A stretch of DNA of 64,000 nt from Ehretia macrophylla (GCA_037974665.1 CM075773.1:62588763-62652762); one strand, 5' to 3'; positions 1-13,504 are shown, counted from the first letter of the stretch. Numbers and translations are program-made. The notes: generated from the sequence alone by a model not told the origin.

Positions 1-1149
1 AAATATGCGTATGGAATCTATGGACACAATTTCACTTGCAAAACACCAGCAATATTTATACATTAGTGCTGCATTTAATTTTGCTAGTAGTATCTGCATA
101 CTAGTTCTCCACAAATTCTTGATTGCTATCTTTTCTAAATTCAACATTATATGACAGAAAGCAAACCATAATTCTTTTTCTTTCTGAATAACCTGTACCA
201 TCAGTTAAGATTTTTACACAAAAAAAGAAGATAAACTGAAGTAGGATCATCTCATGGTAGATTAAAGATGATTACAATTAGAAAAGTAACTTTGACATGA
301 AACAAACTAATTCTTTGTCAAAGTTCCATTATGGTCTATTTTCCATCTCACTGTTTTAGTAATTTGAAAAGAACAATGATGCTTTGAATAAATAATATAC
401 TAAGTACATGTTTGGTAGAATGTGAGGAAAAATGGCGGACAGTCACAAAACTAAGTTCATAATTTAGGGACATGTAATTGGAAAAAGCTCAATGAGATTA
501 CCCAAAACCCTGTAGTTTAAGGATTGCTCAGCTTTTTTGACTTGGGAAACAATCTGACTATAATCACTATGTATATTTTCGTATTAATCTAATTCTAGTA
601 GAATTCCTAGTGGTTGCCAATGGTATCTAAAACAGTTTTAGTAGCCAAATAATATACCATGCATTTCCTGGAATTTTGGGGGACCCATGGCCCCTGCCAG
701 CACCCCTGTGATTATGTGACTGCCTTTTTGGAGCAGTATTTAACTATGTATGCTTATCCAGCCGAACATTGTACTATGTAATGTTTGATAAGAGATGTTG
801 AAGAGCATTCAGCTAAGGTCTAGTAATTTTGCTTGTTCAATTAATAATCAATTCTATAGAATTCATAAAATTTGTATTACATGTGCACCACGTCTTGCAT
901 TAAAATATGAATATGAAAGTGGTCAGGCTGGATATAGACTTTGACTGAGGGCATATCCATGTTAGAATTTTTTTGTTCCATTTTAAACATTTGCAATATG
1001 CTTTTCTGAGTAATGGAGAATATGTATACTTAGTTGGACTATACTTCTTCTGTGAGATTGATAAGCATTCAACCACAAACTTTCTTTGTCTATTTTCCCT
1101 TTTTTTTGATTTATATATTGTCAACTTCATCTTGTCCATATACATATAG
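1..1149. other. Probable intron of the KEA gene, no coding exon seen
   Basis: No convincing exon is visible here. The first recognisable KEA exon begins after an AG acceptor at 1148-1149, and the family's preceding residues are not encoded in any frame of this stretch, so the whole stretch is probably one intron. About 660-720 there is a GC-rich patch with a mirror-like run (GACCCATGGCCCC), which resembles the ends of hAT-like repeats in plants, but I could not define an element. Confidence 0.6.
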
Positions 1150-4100
1150 GTTGAGACAGTGGCTCAGTTTGGTGTGATATTCCTTCTTTTCGCTCTGGGG
1201 CTGGAATTCTCGACGACAAAGGTTAGTTTCTGCTGTTTCTCTATGTGGTCATTTTTTCTTAAAGCATGTGTTCCAGGGATTTTTGGCATTACTGTCATGG
1301 AAAATAACGGTCCATTCTTTTCCTTTGGCAGCTTCGAGTTGTACGAGCAGTTGCTGTACTAGGAGGCCTGCTCCAAATTCTCCTATTCATGTGCCTTTGT
1401 GGAATTATAGCCTCGGTATGTTTAACAGATGCTGCTTTTGGTTATAGGCTTTATGATGTTATGTTTTGGACTTTAAGGAATTGTAGTGTTTCTATAAATA
1501 ATGTATTAGAATGTACGAACCTCTTATGTAATTAATTTTCTTTTGGGTGGCACCCCCTTGGTGCTTATTAATAAAATTTATTTTTAACGTTAAGAAAAGA
1601 AATACATTGCGAAGTGTGAAGGATTGATTCTCAAGGCTGTAATATTGATGCTGACGATATTGAATTTACTAGGAGTATCTGATGTTCTATATTGTTTATC
1701 TTCTCTTTTTTGCTATAGTAAAGTATTCGCTATATGGTTTTTTTTGCAGTTATGTGGTGGTAAACCTTCAGAGGGGGTATTTGTTGGTGTATTACTTTCA
1801 ATGTCTTCTACCGCTGTGGTAACCTTCTAGGTCAAGATGTCATTTGAGGCACATAGTACAAGGGTTGTATGAAATTCTGATGTTTGGTCCCTTTTGTCTT
1901 TGCCATAGGTTTTGAAGTTTTTGATGGAGAAAAATACTACCAATTCCCTTCACGGCCAAGTTACTATTGGTACTCTCATTTTGCAGGTATTTTGATATTC
2001 ATAATCATCTTTTGTATAGAAATGCGTGTTTTGATTAAAAATAGAATTCTGACTGCTAGATAACTCATGACTTAACTTATGACTTCCTGTAGATAATCTC
2101 ACTTATATGAGGGGCTTTACTTTTTATGGCATTACATTTTAAAGGTCCCTCAGAGGCTGATTTGCATTCAAAAGTTATATTGTAGTTATTTATGTTTTAC
2201 TTTTTTGGCTTCGAATTGTTTTGTTCACAATGAGAAGGCTGTGCTGCTCCCGTGTGTCAAGAATTATTTTCTCATTTTCAGGACTGTGCTGTTGGTCTGC
2301 TGTTTGCCCTACTTCCAGTCCTCGGAGGAACTTCAGGTGTTCTTCAAGGAGTAATATCAATGACTAAAGTGTAAGTTTGTCACTATTTGAGCAACCACTT
2401 CTTGCTGACATAGGACAGTTGTAGTGAAATGAAGCTTCCAATGAAGAGGTTTCTGGTCGTCATTGGTTCTTTTTAATGGCAATAGTTTTGGTAACAGCTT
2501 AAAGTCAACTACCACTATAAAGAGGGTTCAAGGGCTAAAGAGAAGCTACATTAGATCTGTGAAGTAATCTGATATTAATGGAATTGTTCTTTCAGTTTTG
2601 CGAAACTAATAAATAAAATATTAATAAATGAAAATAGTGGAAATGTCAATGCCAAGATAATGTGTGGTAATAATATGTAAAGGTAACAATAAGAAATAGT
2701 CTCATTTGTGATTTGGTAAAGGTAGCATGAACAGAAGATTAAGTAACGGAAAGTTTCTAATTTTCTTTAGATGGTTTGGATGCTTTCAGAGTAGATCAAT
2801 ACATGCCCCAGTAAGAAAGAATCATATGTTACTGATGGCAGTTTGCAGTAGAGGAAGGGTTATAAGTAATTGAAATGTGATGATTAAGGACATGACAGAG
2901 TACAACTTTAATGGAGAACATTGCCCTAGATGCAGCTGAGTGTGGAAAGGTGGTTCATATAAAGCTGAGATATCATACAATAAGGCTTTCTGTTGTGAAG
3001 TTAAGCTGGCTCTTGGAGTTATTGGTTTTGGTTTTATCCAAGAGAATGGACGGGCTTAGTAATATGTTAATTTTTAAAGTTGGGAGGGCCAGTTTGTAGG
3101 TCTAGGTAAAGCAAGGCAGATCCTAAGTTTAATCAGAAAGAGAAATTTGTTTATGAAGAAAAGAAGAGAGTGGAGACTACGAACTCCACCTCGACTTCTG
3201 TGGAGATTTTCTTGGTCAATCATCAAAAGAATCACATCAGATGAGGAGACTATGAAACCCACCTCGACTTCTGTGGAGATTTTGTCAGTCAATCATCAAA
3301 AGTATTACATCAGATGAGGAGACTATGAAACCCACCTCGACTTCTGTGCAGATTTTCTCAGTTAATCGTCAATCGTCAATCGTCAATCGTATCATATCAC
3401 ATGATATACCTCTAGTGATATATCTCAATTTTATAATTAAAAAGACAGTAGATATCCTGTAGGGTGATTCCAGATGCCTTTCCAATGTCTAGTTGATGGC
3501 TGTAAAGTTGGGATTTTCAGTAAAGCTAGGAAAGTATTGTCCAAACAATCTCAAGCTGTTGTTCCTCATCTTCTCCTCAATTTGAGTCACCTGCACTTTT
3601 CCTCAAGTCACATAATTTTCAATCCTCTCTCTTTCCTGGTATTTTTGCTCATTCATCTCAATATTCTTATTTCGGCTGACTTATCTATGATGAGGCTCAG
3701 AAAAAGAAAACACTGAATTCAAAAAACTAATCTTTAGATACTTGGGCTTGAAGAATTGCTCCATAAACGTTAAAAGAGTATGTTCAGATAACTAATCTCC
3801 TACACTTAAGATAACTACTGAAATGCTGGTGACCCTATTAATGTAAAAGTTCCTGTGTACTGAATTTTAGCAGCTTCTTGACTCTGAAAATGCTAGAAGT
3901 GTGCCAAAGCATAGTGCATTCAAAAGTATATGATTGTTTGTCATCTAGAAGGGAGTAATAAAAGCATGTAGTTTCTTAAACTGCTGGTACTGGTTTCTTG
4001 AGCATAATGATCGTGAGCTCGATGGTTGGCAAAGTGTGCCAAAGTACTGAAGAAAAAGAATATGAAGAGGAGAAAATGAAAAGCTGTCATTGGTGGCAGA

Positions 4101-7100
4101 GATCTAAACATCAGCTATTACCATAACCAAGTTTCTTATTCATCACACATTGTCATAAGTTTGGCTCTCTACATGCAAATCGTACAATTCAAATTTGCAA
4201 CATGCATATTTTTTCTTATAAATTCTGAACTGCCAAATATCTGATTATGTTTTAGTCGATGTTCAATTCTTGTAAGTCTTGAGATGAAGGCAGCAAACAA
4301 ACATTAATGAACCACTACAATAAGGTTTCAGCATCTTGGTTTCTGCTATTCAAGTTATATAAATCTTCCAAAACCCAGAGGACAAAGAGAGTAGTTCACA
4401 AAAAGATATTACGTCCATGCATGCATATAGAAGTCAAGAAAAACTGGCTTTTCTTTTCGCAAATGATTGAGATTGGAGTATAGACAAAGACATGACCAAA
4501 ATGGGAAATATCAAAAAGGGGGAAAAAGGAAAAGAGAAGAGAATTATAGCCGAGTTGCGAAATTCTGGATTAAAGTTATTTTGTCAACGTGGTCGATTGA
4601 TTGTGAATCATAATTTATTGGCCTCATGACATATATTCAACAAAGGAATATATGCATTTATTTACAATCGTAATGTCCCAATATAGGTATTGACTGGATT
4701 GAATTCATCTATATCCTTGGATTCCCTTTTACTGTGAACCTGCTTTTCGGAATTTCAGGTCGACATTTTAGGCTCAATATGTTCCCACATCAGTGTATGA
4801 ACCGGTTCTGTTTTAGCTTGTATCGGAGCCAGTAACAGCCGGAAGTGTGAATTTTACATAGCCCGGTTATCCTTCTGAACTTTACTGGCTACAGGTCTCC
4901 TAATGAGTATATTAAGTCTTCAGTTGGGGAGATTATAATGTCTTGTTGAAGATAATAAATAATATATAAATAAATAAACCCCTATGAAACAATTTAAGCT
5001 ATTAGATGAAGTTGACAATGTACATGGTATCAAAGTCAGGTTCCCTTCTACTGTAAATATGAGTTAAAGCATTTTAGACCAATGGTTTAGGCTTAACATG
5101 TTGACAAGTCAGGAGGTGAACCCGGATTGTTTCAGTAGTGTACTCATAATTTTTCATATTTTCTTAGATGTAGGGATGTGGCACGTAACAGATACCTAAT
5201 GCCTTTCTTTTTATCTTGGTCAAATATGTTTTTCAATTGGTCTATATTAGAGCTATCTGTCAATCATCAGTATACTGATTCATATATCAGCCAGGTTGGT
5301 GGTGTTGATTGCATTTTTGGCTGTTTTATCGATCTTGTCGAGGACTTGTGTGCCATGGCTCCTCAAACTCATGATAAGCTTATCATCACAGGTATGGATG
5401 TTATAGTCTAATGACGAGTTCAATTGAAAGATGCCTTGCTGAATGTTATACAACTTGCTCAATATTATATAACTTGTTAGTCTATTTTTGTGCTTGTATT
5501 CATACACCTTTGTAATAGCACGGTCATGTCTGCTCTGCTGTATGGACTTACTTTTTTCATCAAATTTTTATTGTGCAGACCAATGAACTGTACCAGTTGG
5601 CATCGGTTGCCTTTTGCCTACTTGTGGCTTGGGTCTGTCTTCTTCCTCATAATAGATTATCTCTCAAGATGCTTCTAGGAGATATTAATGTTTAATTTTA
5701 TTTGATGTACATAAATTTATGTAAGCTGCCCCTTTTTCTTTCAAACTTTCCAGTCTCTGATGCATCCTGTTAATGAGTGATCCCACTATCAGCATTCTCC
5801 TCTCACCTTTCTCATTGATTTTGACAAACAAGGAAAAATAAGAGAGAAAGAGAAAATAAAACAAAGAAAATTGAGATATGGCCAATGGTGCCTGGGGAAC
5901 ACTGCATCTATGTCTTAAGCCATCTTGTGGTGACAGGTATTATTAGAACTTAGAAACTTTTGGGAGGTATTGAGTCAGTGACATGAAGCTTCTTTAATTA
6001 TCAAAGTTGCTTCACAAGCATTCAGTGGGTTCTCCAGTGAGTGAAAAAAAAAAAATCTGCCCCTCTTTTTTCCGATCGTTCTGTTCTTTCTTACTTTGTT
6101 TGTTCTATTCTTCTTCTTATTTTTCTTTATTTTTCTTTTTCTTTCCTTTTGTTTTGGCACGCCATCCTTGGTCCTGTATCTTATATCCAACTTCTGGGGA
6201 ATCCTGAATGTTCTGTTGCTTTGTTTAACACCACTTTTCATGTATATATTGGCCTCATGAAATTTGGATGTGGCTAGTTGTAGGTTGCATCTGGCTTATA
6301 GTTACTTGCTATATGCATATTTTAACTTATAATTTGCTAACAACTGGTATGATTTCAGTGTAGTGACAAGTTAGGTCTAAGTTTGGAATTGGGTTCATTT
6401 GCTGCTGGAGTGATGATATCAACCACTGATCTTGCTCAGCATACACTTGAACAAGTAAGATTAGCTACTATACCCATCTGAAACTTGTGGGATGCGGTTT
6501 ATGTATTTGTTCTTTTGCCATGTTGCAATAAACACTTGTAAACATACTGCCCACGAAAACTAGCATAGAATTTAATGCTCGGAAAAGTGTTGCTGCAAAA
6601 TTGTTTAATTTTTTTTTCGAGAAATTAATAAATTTTATTAATAAACACCAAGGGGCTGCAACTCAAAAGCTATTTACATAAACACCATAAAATATCTATA
6701 CATTCTTGAACACTATCTATATCAACCTTACAAGATCCTTTAGTCCAAAAACATAGATCATAAAAACAATGACTTTTTAAGGACACTAGAGTCGACTCCT
6801 CCCCTTTGAAAGCTCTTCGATTACGTTCCTTCCATAAATTCCAAATGATGGCAATAGGGACCGTTCGAATGCAATACTGTTTAATATTAACATGCAATTA
6901 TGTTTTGGTGTATAGAAATACTGTGTGTTCCATTTTCTATATCAAACTGGTATAGTTGATACAGCATGCACATGCCTAATAATAGTAGAAACGAAACAAC
7001 AAAAAGAAAAGTATATATGTGCAAAGGGTAATGTATAAATTATGTAATGAGATTGCAATCCAGTTTCACACATTCATTTATGAAAAATACCTATAGTAAT

Positions 7101-10045
7101 TGAAATGTTGAACGTTCTTTTATTTGGAAGAGGAACGAAGCTGATGTATGTTTCTCATTCTGTTATAGGCAATTCAATAAAGATGCAAAAGCTTAATAAT
7201 GTTTAAAAAAAAATGATGCAAAAGCTTAGTGACTGCATATTGGATCATTAATGTAGAAACTTTCAATAAAATATCACTTCAAAAGCAGATTTTTGCTTAG
7301 CTGAAGATAATGAATTTGGCATAATCAAATTACATCTGATACCAAATAAGAGACTGATGAATTATAACTGTTGTAGATTTGGCATTCCATAAGTTGGAAG
7401 ATGATGTGACAGCTCTAAGTGCATGACCTGGTCCATTTGCAGTTTTAAAATTTAGAACTGTAATCTCACTTCCGTGACTATAATTTAACTGGTTACAACC
7501 TTCCATTATTAAATGGAGTTGCTTCTCTTAGCTACTGTTGAAATGGTTACATTAAGTTGGACTGTGATTGGAAAGCTCTAAGTGCAGTCTCGTTTTACTT
7601 TTGTGTTTATAACTTCTGGGTCATTTCCATTAGCGTGTATAACTCCAGTTAACTTCTAACAATCAGTTTCTCTATGCATTTTCTTGATGCACACTGTCCT
7701 TTAACACAATTCTAACGCAGTTAATGTTGGGTTTCTGACCTTTAAGTTACTTTGGTGGATCACCTAGGTGTTTGAACTGGTCTATTGACAGAAAGAAAAG
7801 TTGATCGAGTTATAGTCCTTGTTGATTTACTTTTAAGTGAATCACTATTATACCAGTCACATTGTGAAGTACTCAGCTCGACTCAAATCGAATAGTACAT
7901 TTTAGCTCAAGCAATTTCAAAGCAATATGTACTTTCCTTGTAGTAACTACTTCATCTTGCCAAATATCACATCTTTGTTCGTTCTTAAAATACAAATTAA
8001 GTGATACTGCTTAGAAGGAAAAAGTTGGTATCACTTATTTATTTTCATTCTCATTCTATACTTTTCTTTCCAATTCTTCTGTGCCTTCTCTCCGTTCTTC
8101 CTTTTCCTTCTTCCTTCTCCATCTACACCCTGATTCAAGTTGGCTGTGCTTCTCCTTGCATATGCAGCTTACACTACAGCCATGCTTTTCCCCTTAGTGC
8201 GGCTTGTGCACCTAAAAACCATTCATGGAGCCCATTTTATCTCAAAAAGTTCTTGCTTAGACTAAGACCAAAGCCTTGTGGTCTTGGCCAATCGTTTTTT
8301 GCCAGGTTATTGACAATCAGTTTCTGATTATCAAAGAATGCCACTTGTGTAGGGCAATTATGTGTGACAAAAAAATGACTGGTTCAGACCACAAGTGGAG
8401 TATGGTCCGAGTCCCGAAAGATTAAGTATTGTTACCAGTGTGTAATATCATAATGCATCTAGCAAGGATGTATATACTGATATAGGTATTGTATTGAGAT
8501 AATTTAGTTGGTGATAATTACTCACATATTACAAAGTGAAGAATAGTTGCTTTGAGTCAATGATTTAGGGATATCAAATTTGTAATTTTTATGCTGAAGT
8601 TTGATATCTTGTTGGGGTTGTTGCACGTTATCTGTTTCTACTGTAATATTTTTATATTTATCAAATATTTCAGTCATTGCTTCATCTCATAGTTCCACTC
8701 CACCATGTCATTTTATGTGCAAATCACAATGTAAAATTTTAGTTGCTCATTTTGATGCCTCTTCTACTCGTGTACATGACTATATTATGTCTCTCTAAGT
8801 TCATTCAGTGAGAGTTTTAATATTTTGCAGGTTGAACCAATTCGGAACTTCTTTGCAGCTCTTTTTCTTGCTAGTATCGGGATGCTAATTCATGTTCATT
8901 TCCTCTGGAATCATGTTGATATCTTACTAGCATCTGTCATATTAGTGGTCATTGTAAAAACGGTAATAATCTCAACTGTTGTAAAGGGCTTTCGCTACAA
9001 CAACAAAACTTCACTTCTGGTAAGATAGTGCATCTTTGTTTGAACTATACCGTCCCATTGTAACTTTGTGTATGTTGCATTGTCTAAGAATCTTGGAATT
9101 TATGGTCTCTGCAGGTTGGGATGTCTTTAGCGCAAATTGGAGAGTTTGCCTTTGTTCTTCTTAGTCGTGCATCAAATCTTCATCTTGTTGAGGTAAGCTT
9201 CTCTCTCTTTCACACCCCCACACACGAAAGAAAGAATATATCCTCAAATATTTTGTTTACCTAGTTAAAATCTCCACAGCTGCAATTATTTACTATGTTT
9301 AGTGCTTAGCCATCACTTTGGACACATGGAAATCAGGAATTAATTGCAGAAACTTTTTTTCACATTGTAGGGGAAATTATATCTGCTGCTCCTTGGGACA
9401 ACAGCTCTTAGTCTGGTATGCAATCATTTGATTCAACTTATCACATTTTTTCCAGATGCCCCGAGTTTTGGTGAAAAGTTTCGTGTATTAGGAGCCATTT
9501 TTATGTTTTATGGAATAAGTTACGTTATCTAATAATTACTTTTGCAAAACTCTCCATTATCTTTCTCTGATTCTGGTTGTTCTTTGTCCCACAAGAAAAT
9601 GTAATGTTGGAGGTTTAATTATTTATTTGTTTTAAATTAATAGATTATTTGCTTTCTAGGCTTCCTTGTCTCCATAACCTTCCAGGAATTAAGTCTTCCA
9701 GATTTATTTTTGCTGTTGCTTGCAAGTTGATCTTTGTCCTATGATGACGAAATTTTGCAGGTCACAACTCCCTTACTATTCAAGCTGATACCGGCTGTGG
9801 TGCACCTTGGGGTTCTGCTACGGTGGTTCTCACCTGATAGTCAGACTGAGGTAAATAGCCAATACTCAGACGTACGTTGTCATAATACTACAATCTTTTC
9901 TTCCCATGGTCAACCATTAATCGGTAAATTTATTCTGCATGTCTTCAATTTTCAGTTGGGATTTAAGGGTGATCTCCTCCGCTCTGAAAGCACTAAGCAA
10001 CGGATTGCCTTGATATCCAAGGATCTCTTAATTCATGAAGGATAG
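1150..10045 (+). CDS. KEA: K+ efflux antiporter (KEA4/5/6 type), 3' thirteen exons; 5' part outside window
   Basis: Monovalent cation/proton antiporter (CPA2 family, Na_H_Exchanger fold) exchanging K+ for H+; Arabidopsis KEA4-6 act in endomembranes. By-eye exons: 1150-1221, 1332-1415, 1750-1818, 1909-1986, 2282-2370, 5295-5391, 5579-5632, 6359-6454, 8831-9019, 9115-9192, 9371-9415, 9761-9850, 9956-10045. All have GT-AG borders and join in frame to 376 residues ending in TAG at 10043. Signature stretches include VAQFGVIFLLFALGLEFST, LSMSSTAVVLKFL, the conserved QD pair (QDCAVGLLFALLPVL), LELGSFAAGVMISTTD, ASIGML and SLAQIGEFAFVLLSRASNL. No TrkA-N/KTN domain follows, which separates KEA4-6 from chloroplast KEA1-3. 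The fifth intron (2371-5294) and the eighth (6455-8830) are large and hold repeats. The exons look uninterrupted, so the gene is probably functional. Choice among KEA4, 5 and 6 is not possible without the N terminus. Confidence 0.93.
1540..1600 (+). mobile_element. Short LINE 3' tail in a KEA intron
   Basis: The run CCCCTTGGTGCTTATTAATA (about 1555-1574) followed by AAATTTATT matches, in the opposite orientation, the tail of the LINE fragment at 6609-6900 (CCCCTTGGTGTTTATTAATA on its minus strand). This looks like a second, strongly 5'-truncated copy of the same non-LTR element, here on the plus strand inside the second visible intron. Confidence 0.55.
3165..3395. repeat. Three tandem copies of a 72-73 bp unit plus a 7-bp microrepeat, KEA intron
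   Basis: The phrase CACCTCGACTTCTGTG recurs at 3188, 3260 and 3333, each followed by GAGATTTT or CAGATTTT, TCAATCATCAAAAG and ATCAGATGAGGAGACTATG. The unit is 72-73 bp and the copies are close to identical. It runs into four copies of a 7-bp unit (CAATCGT) at about 3363-3390. No coding role is evident; it lies within the 2.9 kb fifth visible intron. Confidence 0.85.
6040..6160. repeat. Low-complexity A-tract and T/C-rich tract in KEA intron
   Basis: A run of A followed by about 100 bases almost purely of T and C (TTCTTTTCTT style). Open frames predicted across it are artefacts of the simple composition. Confidence 0.7.
6609..6900 (-). mobile_element. 5'-truncated LINE 3' end (zinc-binding RT tail) in KEA intron
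   Basis: On the minus strand, 6897-6670 reads an open frame containing IIWNLWKERNRRAFKGEEST, the W-x-W-x-ERN-x-R pattern of the zf-RVT region at the C terminus of plant L1-like elements. It is followed by a short untranslated tail (CCCCTTGGTG, ATTAATAAAATTTATTAA) and ends in a poly(A), seen as a T run at about 6609-6616 on the plus strand. Only the last ~290 bp of the element are present, typical of incomplete target-primed reverse transcription. It sits within the large intron between the exons ending at 6454 and starting at 8831. Confidence 0.8.
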
Positions 10046-10775
10046 TATTCAATGTTACAGAAGTTTTGTTTTACCTAGAGAAAACCTATTCTCTAAACGG
10101 GAAGCCCAAGTACAAGAGATCGGATTCAGTTTTTTCTCCCTGGTTCTCGAGTGCAACATTTCTGTTATACGTCTCAATTGAAGTGGAGGAAAAAGAAATT
10201 TGAAACATTTATCAACCGGGAGATCAAGATAGGAGTAATCTAACAGCCATTATAACTAACGGATCGAAGCTGCGGATTTTGTTAAGGTATCATGCTATTC
10301 GTCATCTGATATGATTCATTTTTGTTTTTCATTCTTTTGGTTTTTTCCCTCAAATGTAAAATAGTTTTCTGCTTGTGATATACTAGTAACTCAAATTGTC
10401 AGTTCAGATACTTACTGTAGTTATTGCTTTGTATGTTCCGCTTGTAGATTTCAAAATGTATCATTCATTGCACTGTATAATACGCTAATACTTTTCCAAA
10501 AAACAGTTTGAAATTCTATGAAATGATTCTCCTCCTTGTTTTCTAAGTTGTTCCAGTTGTCTGATTATAAATGCTCCTATAATATGTACTTTCATGTTAC
10601 AGACGGATTATCAGGAAAATCATAATTATTATGATTTACTGTCAATACATCTAAACAACAAAGAAATTGATGTTTTTACATGGACTGCCACGGACTTGGA
10701 TCTCTTTCTCATAATGTTATAAACTTATGAAGGAGATTTAATAATAGTAAACTATTTATACAGTTATGATGAGGG
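10046..10775 (+). other. KEA 3' UTR and downstream spacer
   Basis: After the TAG at 10043 the first few hundred bases are probably 3' UTR. An exact poly(A) site cannot be chosen: no clear AATAAA signal stands out. No other gene is visible. Confidence 0.5.
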
Positions 10776-13500
10776 GATTTTTTTTTATAACGTTATGAAA
10801 TTAAGAAGTTGACCAAACAACGAAAATCAAAGTGCCATGTACAACCAAACAAAGCAAAAAGACACACAACATTAAAATGAAATGAAAAAGGAAATAACAA
10901 AGGACATGAACAAAGAAAACCAAAATCATTTAAGTGAAGTAGCTAGAAAGTCTCCAATTATCCAAAACAGCACGATTGTAGGATGTGTTTTTGAATTGTT
11001 GGCTCGTGAGAATTTTTGAGTTGACATTATGCTGGATGATTTTAAAAATATGTTCTCCAGTGTAGGCTTCTTCCTTGAAGATGCATCTGTTGCTCTCAAT
11101 CTAAATATGATAAATAGTTGTATAAAAGAAAGTTCTGAAAATTTAGACTTTAGCTGTATAACCTCTGCTATCAATAGAGTAAGAGAGATCCAAAATTTTG
11201 GGAAGGGGGAAAATAGAACAATCAATGGATAATGTCGATAACCCCTGTCTCCAGATCTACCTTGTGAAAGAACATTCAAAAAACATGTGTTCATTTGTTT
11301 AAGTCTTTGTCTGGTTGTCAACTTGTTCAAGATCGCAAGCGAAGAAATGAAGTTATGCTTAGGGATGCGATTGTTGAACCAAACAAGTTTGTGCCATTAA
11401 TCTTATCCTTAGTAACTCTAATGTTGTTCCAAGTTTTTTTGAAGGAGAATTTCCCATTGGAGACGTGCCCATTTGAAAGTATCCTTACAATCCTATGGTC
11501 TCAAGCTGCTGCTGGGGTTGAGATTAGCAAGAGATGGAGGGTGATGTGGCCAAGTCCAGTTAAAGTTATGAATAATATCAGCAATTCTGGCATTAAATTT
11601 GGATAGAAGGTATCCACTCCAAAATGAGTAAGAAGATTGTCAGACGGGTGCTAGTTATCATGCTACAAAAAGGTAGAATTCCCATTATCAACAGAGTGAG
11701 TAATAAAGTTTTTAGCCAAACATCTGAGTTGCAAGATTTTTGGCCAAGTCCAGCTGGAATCTTGAGGAATGGTGAGAGTCCAAATACATTTATCATTGAT
11801 GTAGTTAGTCCAAACCCAAGAAGCCCAAAGAGCATGTCTTGATGAGTAAAGTCTCCAAAAAAGTTTCATAAGAGTCATTTTGTTGATTTTCTCAATTTTC
11901 CAAATACCAAGGCCCCTCTCAGTAATTGGTTTGCAAACATGATCCTAGACTACCTTTGGGCCGCATCCCCGCCACAGGAAATCATAAAATTTGCCTTCTA
12001 TGACAAAAATAAGACATTTAGGGAGAAAAAAGGAGCTAGTCTAATGAGAATAGATACTAGACAAAATAGATTTGATTAACTGAAGGCGACCCGCAAAAGA
12101 AAACCATCTAGTTGTCCAATGGTCAATACGCTAGGAGATATTGTCAATGAGGGTCTGACAATTAGACTTACGCAGTCTGCCTGAGATGAGAGAAACTCCA
12201 AGGTAGTGAGCAAGGAGAGTTCCTTCTTCAAAGCCAAGAATACCATAAATCATATTTATCTTCTCCCTAGAACAATTACCATAGAAGATCTGACTCTTGT
12301 CAGGGTTACATTGCAAGCCCGAACATTTGTGAAAATTATCAAGAGTAGCAAGAATGGCCCTGATAGAAAGTTCATTGGCTTTATAAAAGATAAGAAGATC
12401 ATCCGCAAAACAAAGGTGGTTGAGCTTGAGTTGTGCACATTTGTTATGAAATTGAAACCTAGTGGTAGATTGAACGTTGTTGAGCATTCCAGTAAGAATT
12501 TCTATAGCCATGACAAAGAGATATGGGGAAAGAGGGCCCCCTGACGAACCCCTTTGGAATCTGAAAAAATAACCTTCAAGACTATCATTAATAGTAATAA
12601 AAAATCTAGTAGTTGAGATACACTCCAAAATCCAACCAATAAACATGTCAGGAAAAGCAAACGCACGAAAAGTATGAAATAAAAAATCCCAATGGACAAA
12701 ATCAAAAGCTTTCATGAGATCAACCATCATAGTGCATCTGGGAATAAGATTTCTCCTAGAATAACTTCTCAAAAGATCCCGAGCAATAAGAACATTATCC
12801 AACATCATTCTACTCTCAACAATAGCAGATTGATTGTGAGAAATAATATGAGGAAGGCAACCCTTTGAACGATTAGCAATGACCTTAGAGATACACTTGT
12901 AAATCGTATAACAACAAGAAATGGGCCTGAAGTCTTTAACCAACATAGGGGAATCAACTTTGGGGATCAGTGCATTGATAGTAGAATTAATCTCCTTCAA
13001 AAGGGAAGAAGAGTAGAAGAATGAAAGAACAACATCAATAACATCATTTCCCACAATATGTCATGCCATTTTGTAAAAGTGGGCAGAAAATCTATCAGGA
13101 CCAGGACTTTTATTGCTGTTGAGGGAAAGCATAACCTGTTTAATCTTATCAGCAGTAACAGGAGCAATTAAATATTGACAATTCTCCAATAGGACTGTCC
13201 GATGCACAAATGACAAGATATCCTCAATCTGAACAGGACATTGTCTAGTATCTAGGTTGCTTTACTTTGTTGTAGATTTTCACTGGTCAGGTCTTAGGTG
13301 TGCTCCCCTGATATTGTCAGTTCGAGTCTTCTTAAGGCTATTAGAAGTTTATTTGGCTGTTAACTTCAAAGCCCCATGAGATTAGTTGGGAAAGCTCGGA
13401 TACTCCTGAATTTGAAACAAAAAAAAAAAAAGAAGCATTTAGGTTGGTCAAAGTAGTAACAAGTCTTGTTTTAAGAGCAATAGTGGATCTATGTGTATTT
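10776..13500 (-). pseudogene. Degenerate L1-like LINE: reverse transcriptase plus zinc-binding tail
   Basis: Non-LTR retrotransposon ORF2 remnant. In reading order (right to left): about 13200-13060 gives LNSNKSPGPDRFSAHFYKMA, the conserved K-x-PGPD-G region. A TGA follows in place of a usual Trp codon (near 13055). The frame then stays open from 13054 to 12131 and carries LVKDFRPISCC, the DLMKAFD palm motif, the GGPLSP turn and the catalytic FADDLLIF. Further left, broken frames at 11880-11590 and 11330-10926 resemble the zf-RVT region (for example TIPQDSSWTWPKILQLRCL). A T run near 10778 may mark the poly(A) tail. At least one in-frame stop and several frame breaks show it is dead. No endonuclease domain is seen, so it is 5'-truncated or disrupted by the insertions at 13261 and 13505. 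Confidence 0.85.
13261..13432 (+). mobile_element. tRNA-derived SINE inside the LINE
   Basis: Contains a B-box-like CAGTTCGAGTC (about 13318), an upstream CTTAGGTGTGCTCCCCTGA typical of a widespread plant SINE, and a 13-base A tail at about 13419-13431. The flanks TCTAGGTTG (13251-13259) and TTTAGGTTG (13438-13446) look like a 9-bp target duplication with one change. It is inserted in LINE sequence, so it is the younger of the two. Confidence 0.7.
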
Positions 13501-13504
13501 AGCA

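Noticed and set aside
3165..3395. Regularly spaced repeats resembling a CRISPR array
   Set aside because: The copies are head-to-tail with no unique spacers, in a plant intron; this is a minisatellite.
5178..5411. Frame overlapping the sixth visible KEA exon
   Set aside because: It is in the wrong frame. The real exon (5295-5391) is read one frame over and joins its neighbours in phase.
8001..8327. 108-codon plus-strand frame in the large KEA intron
   Set aside because: A T/C-rich stretch with no exon borders that join the KEA frame, and no recognisable domain.
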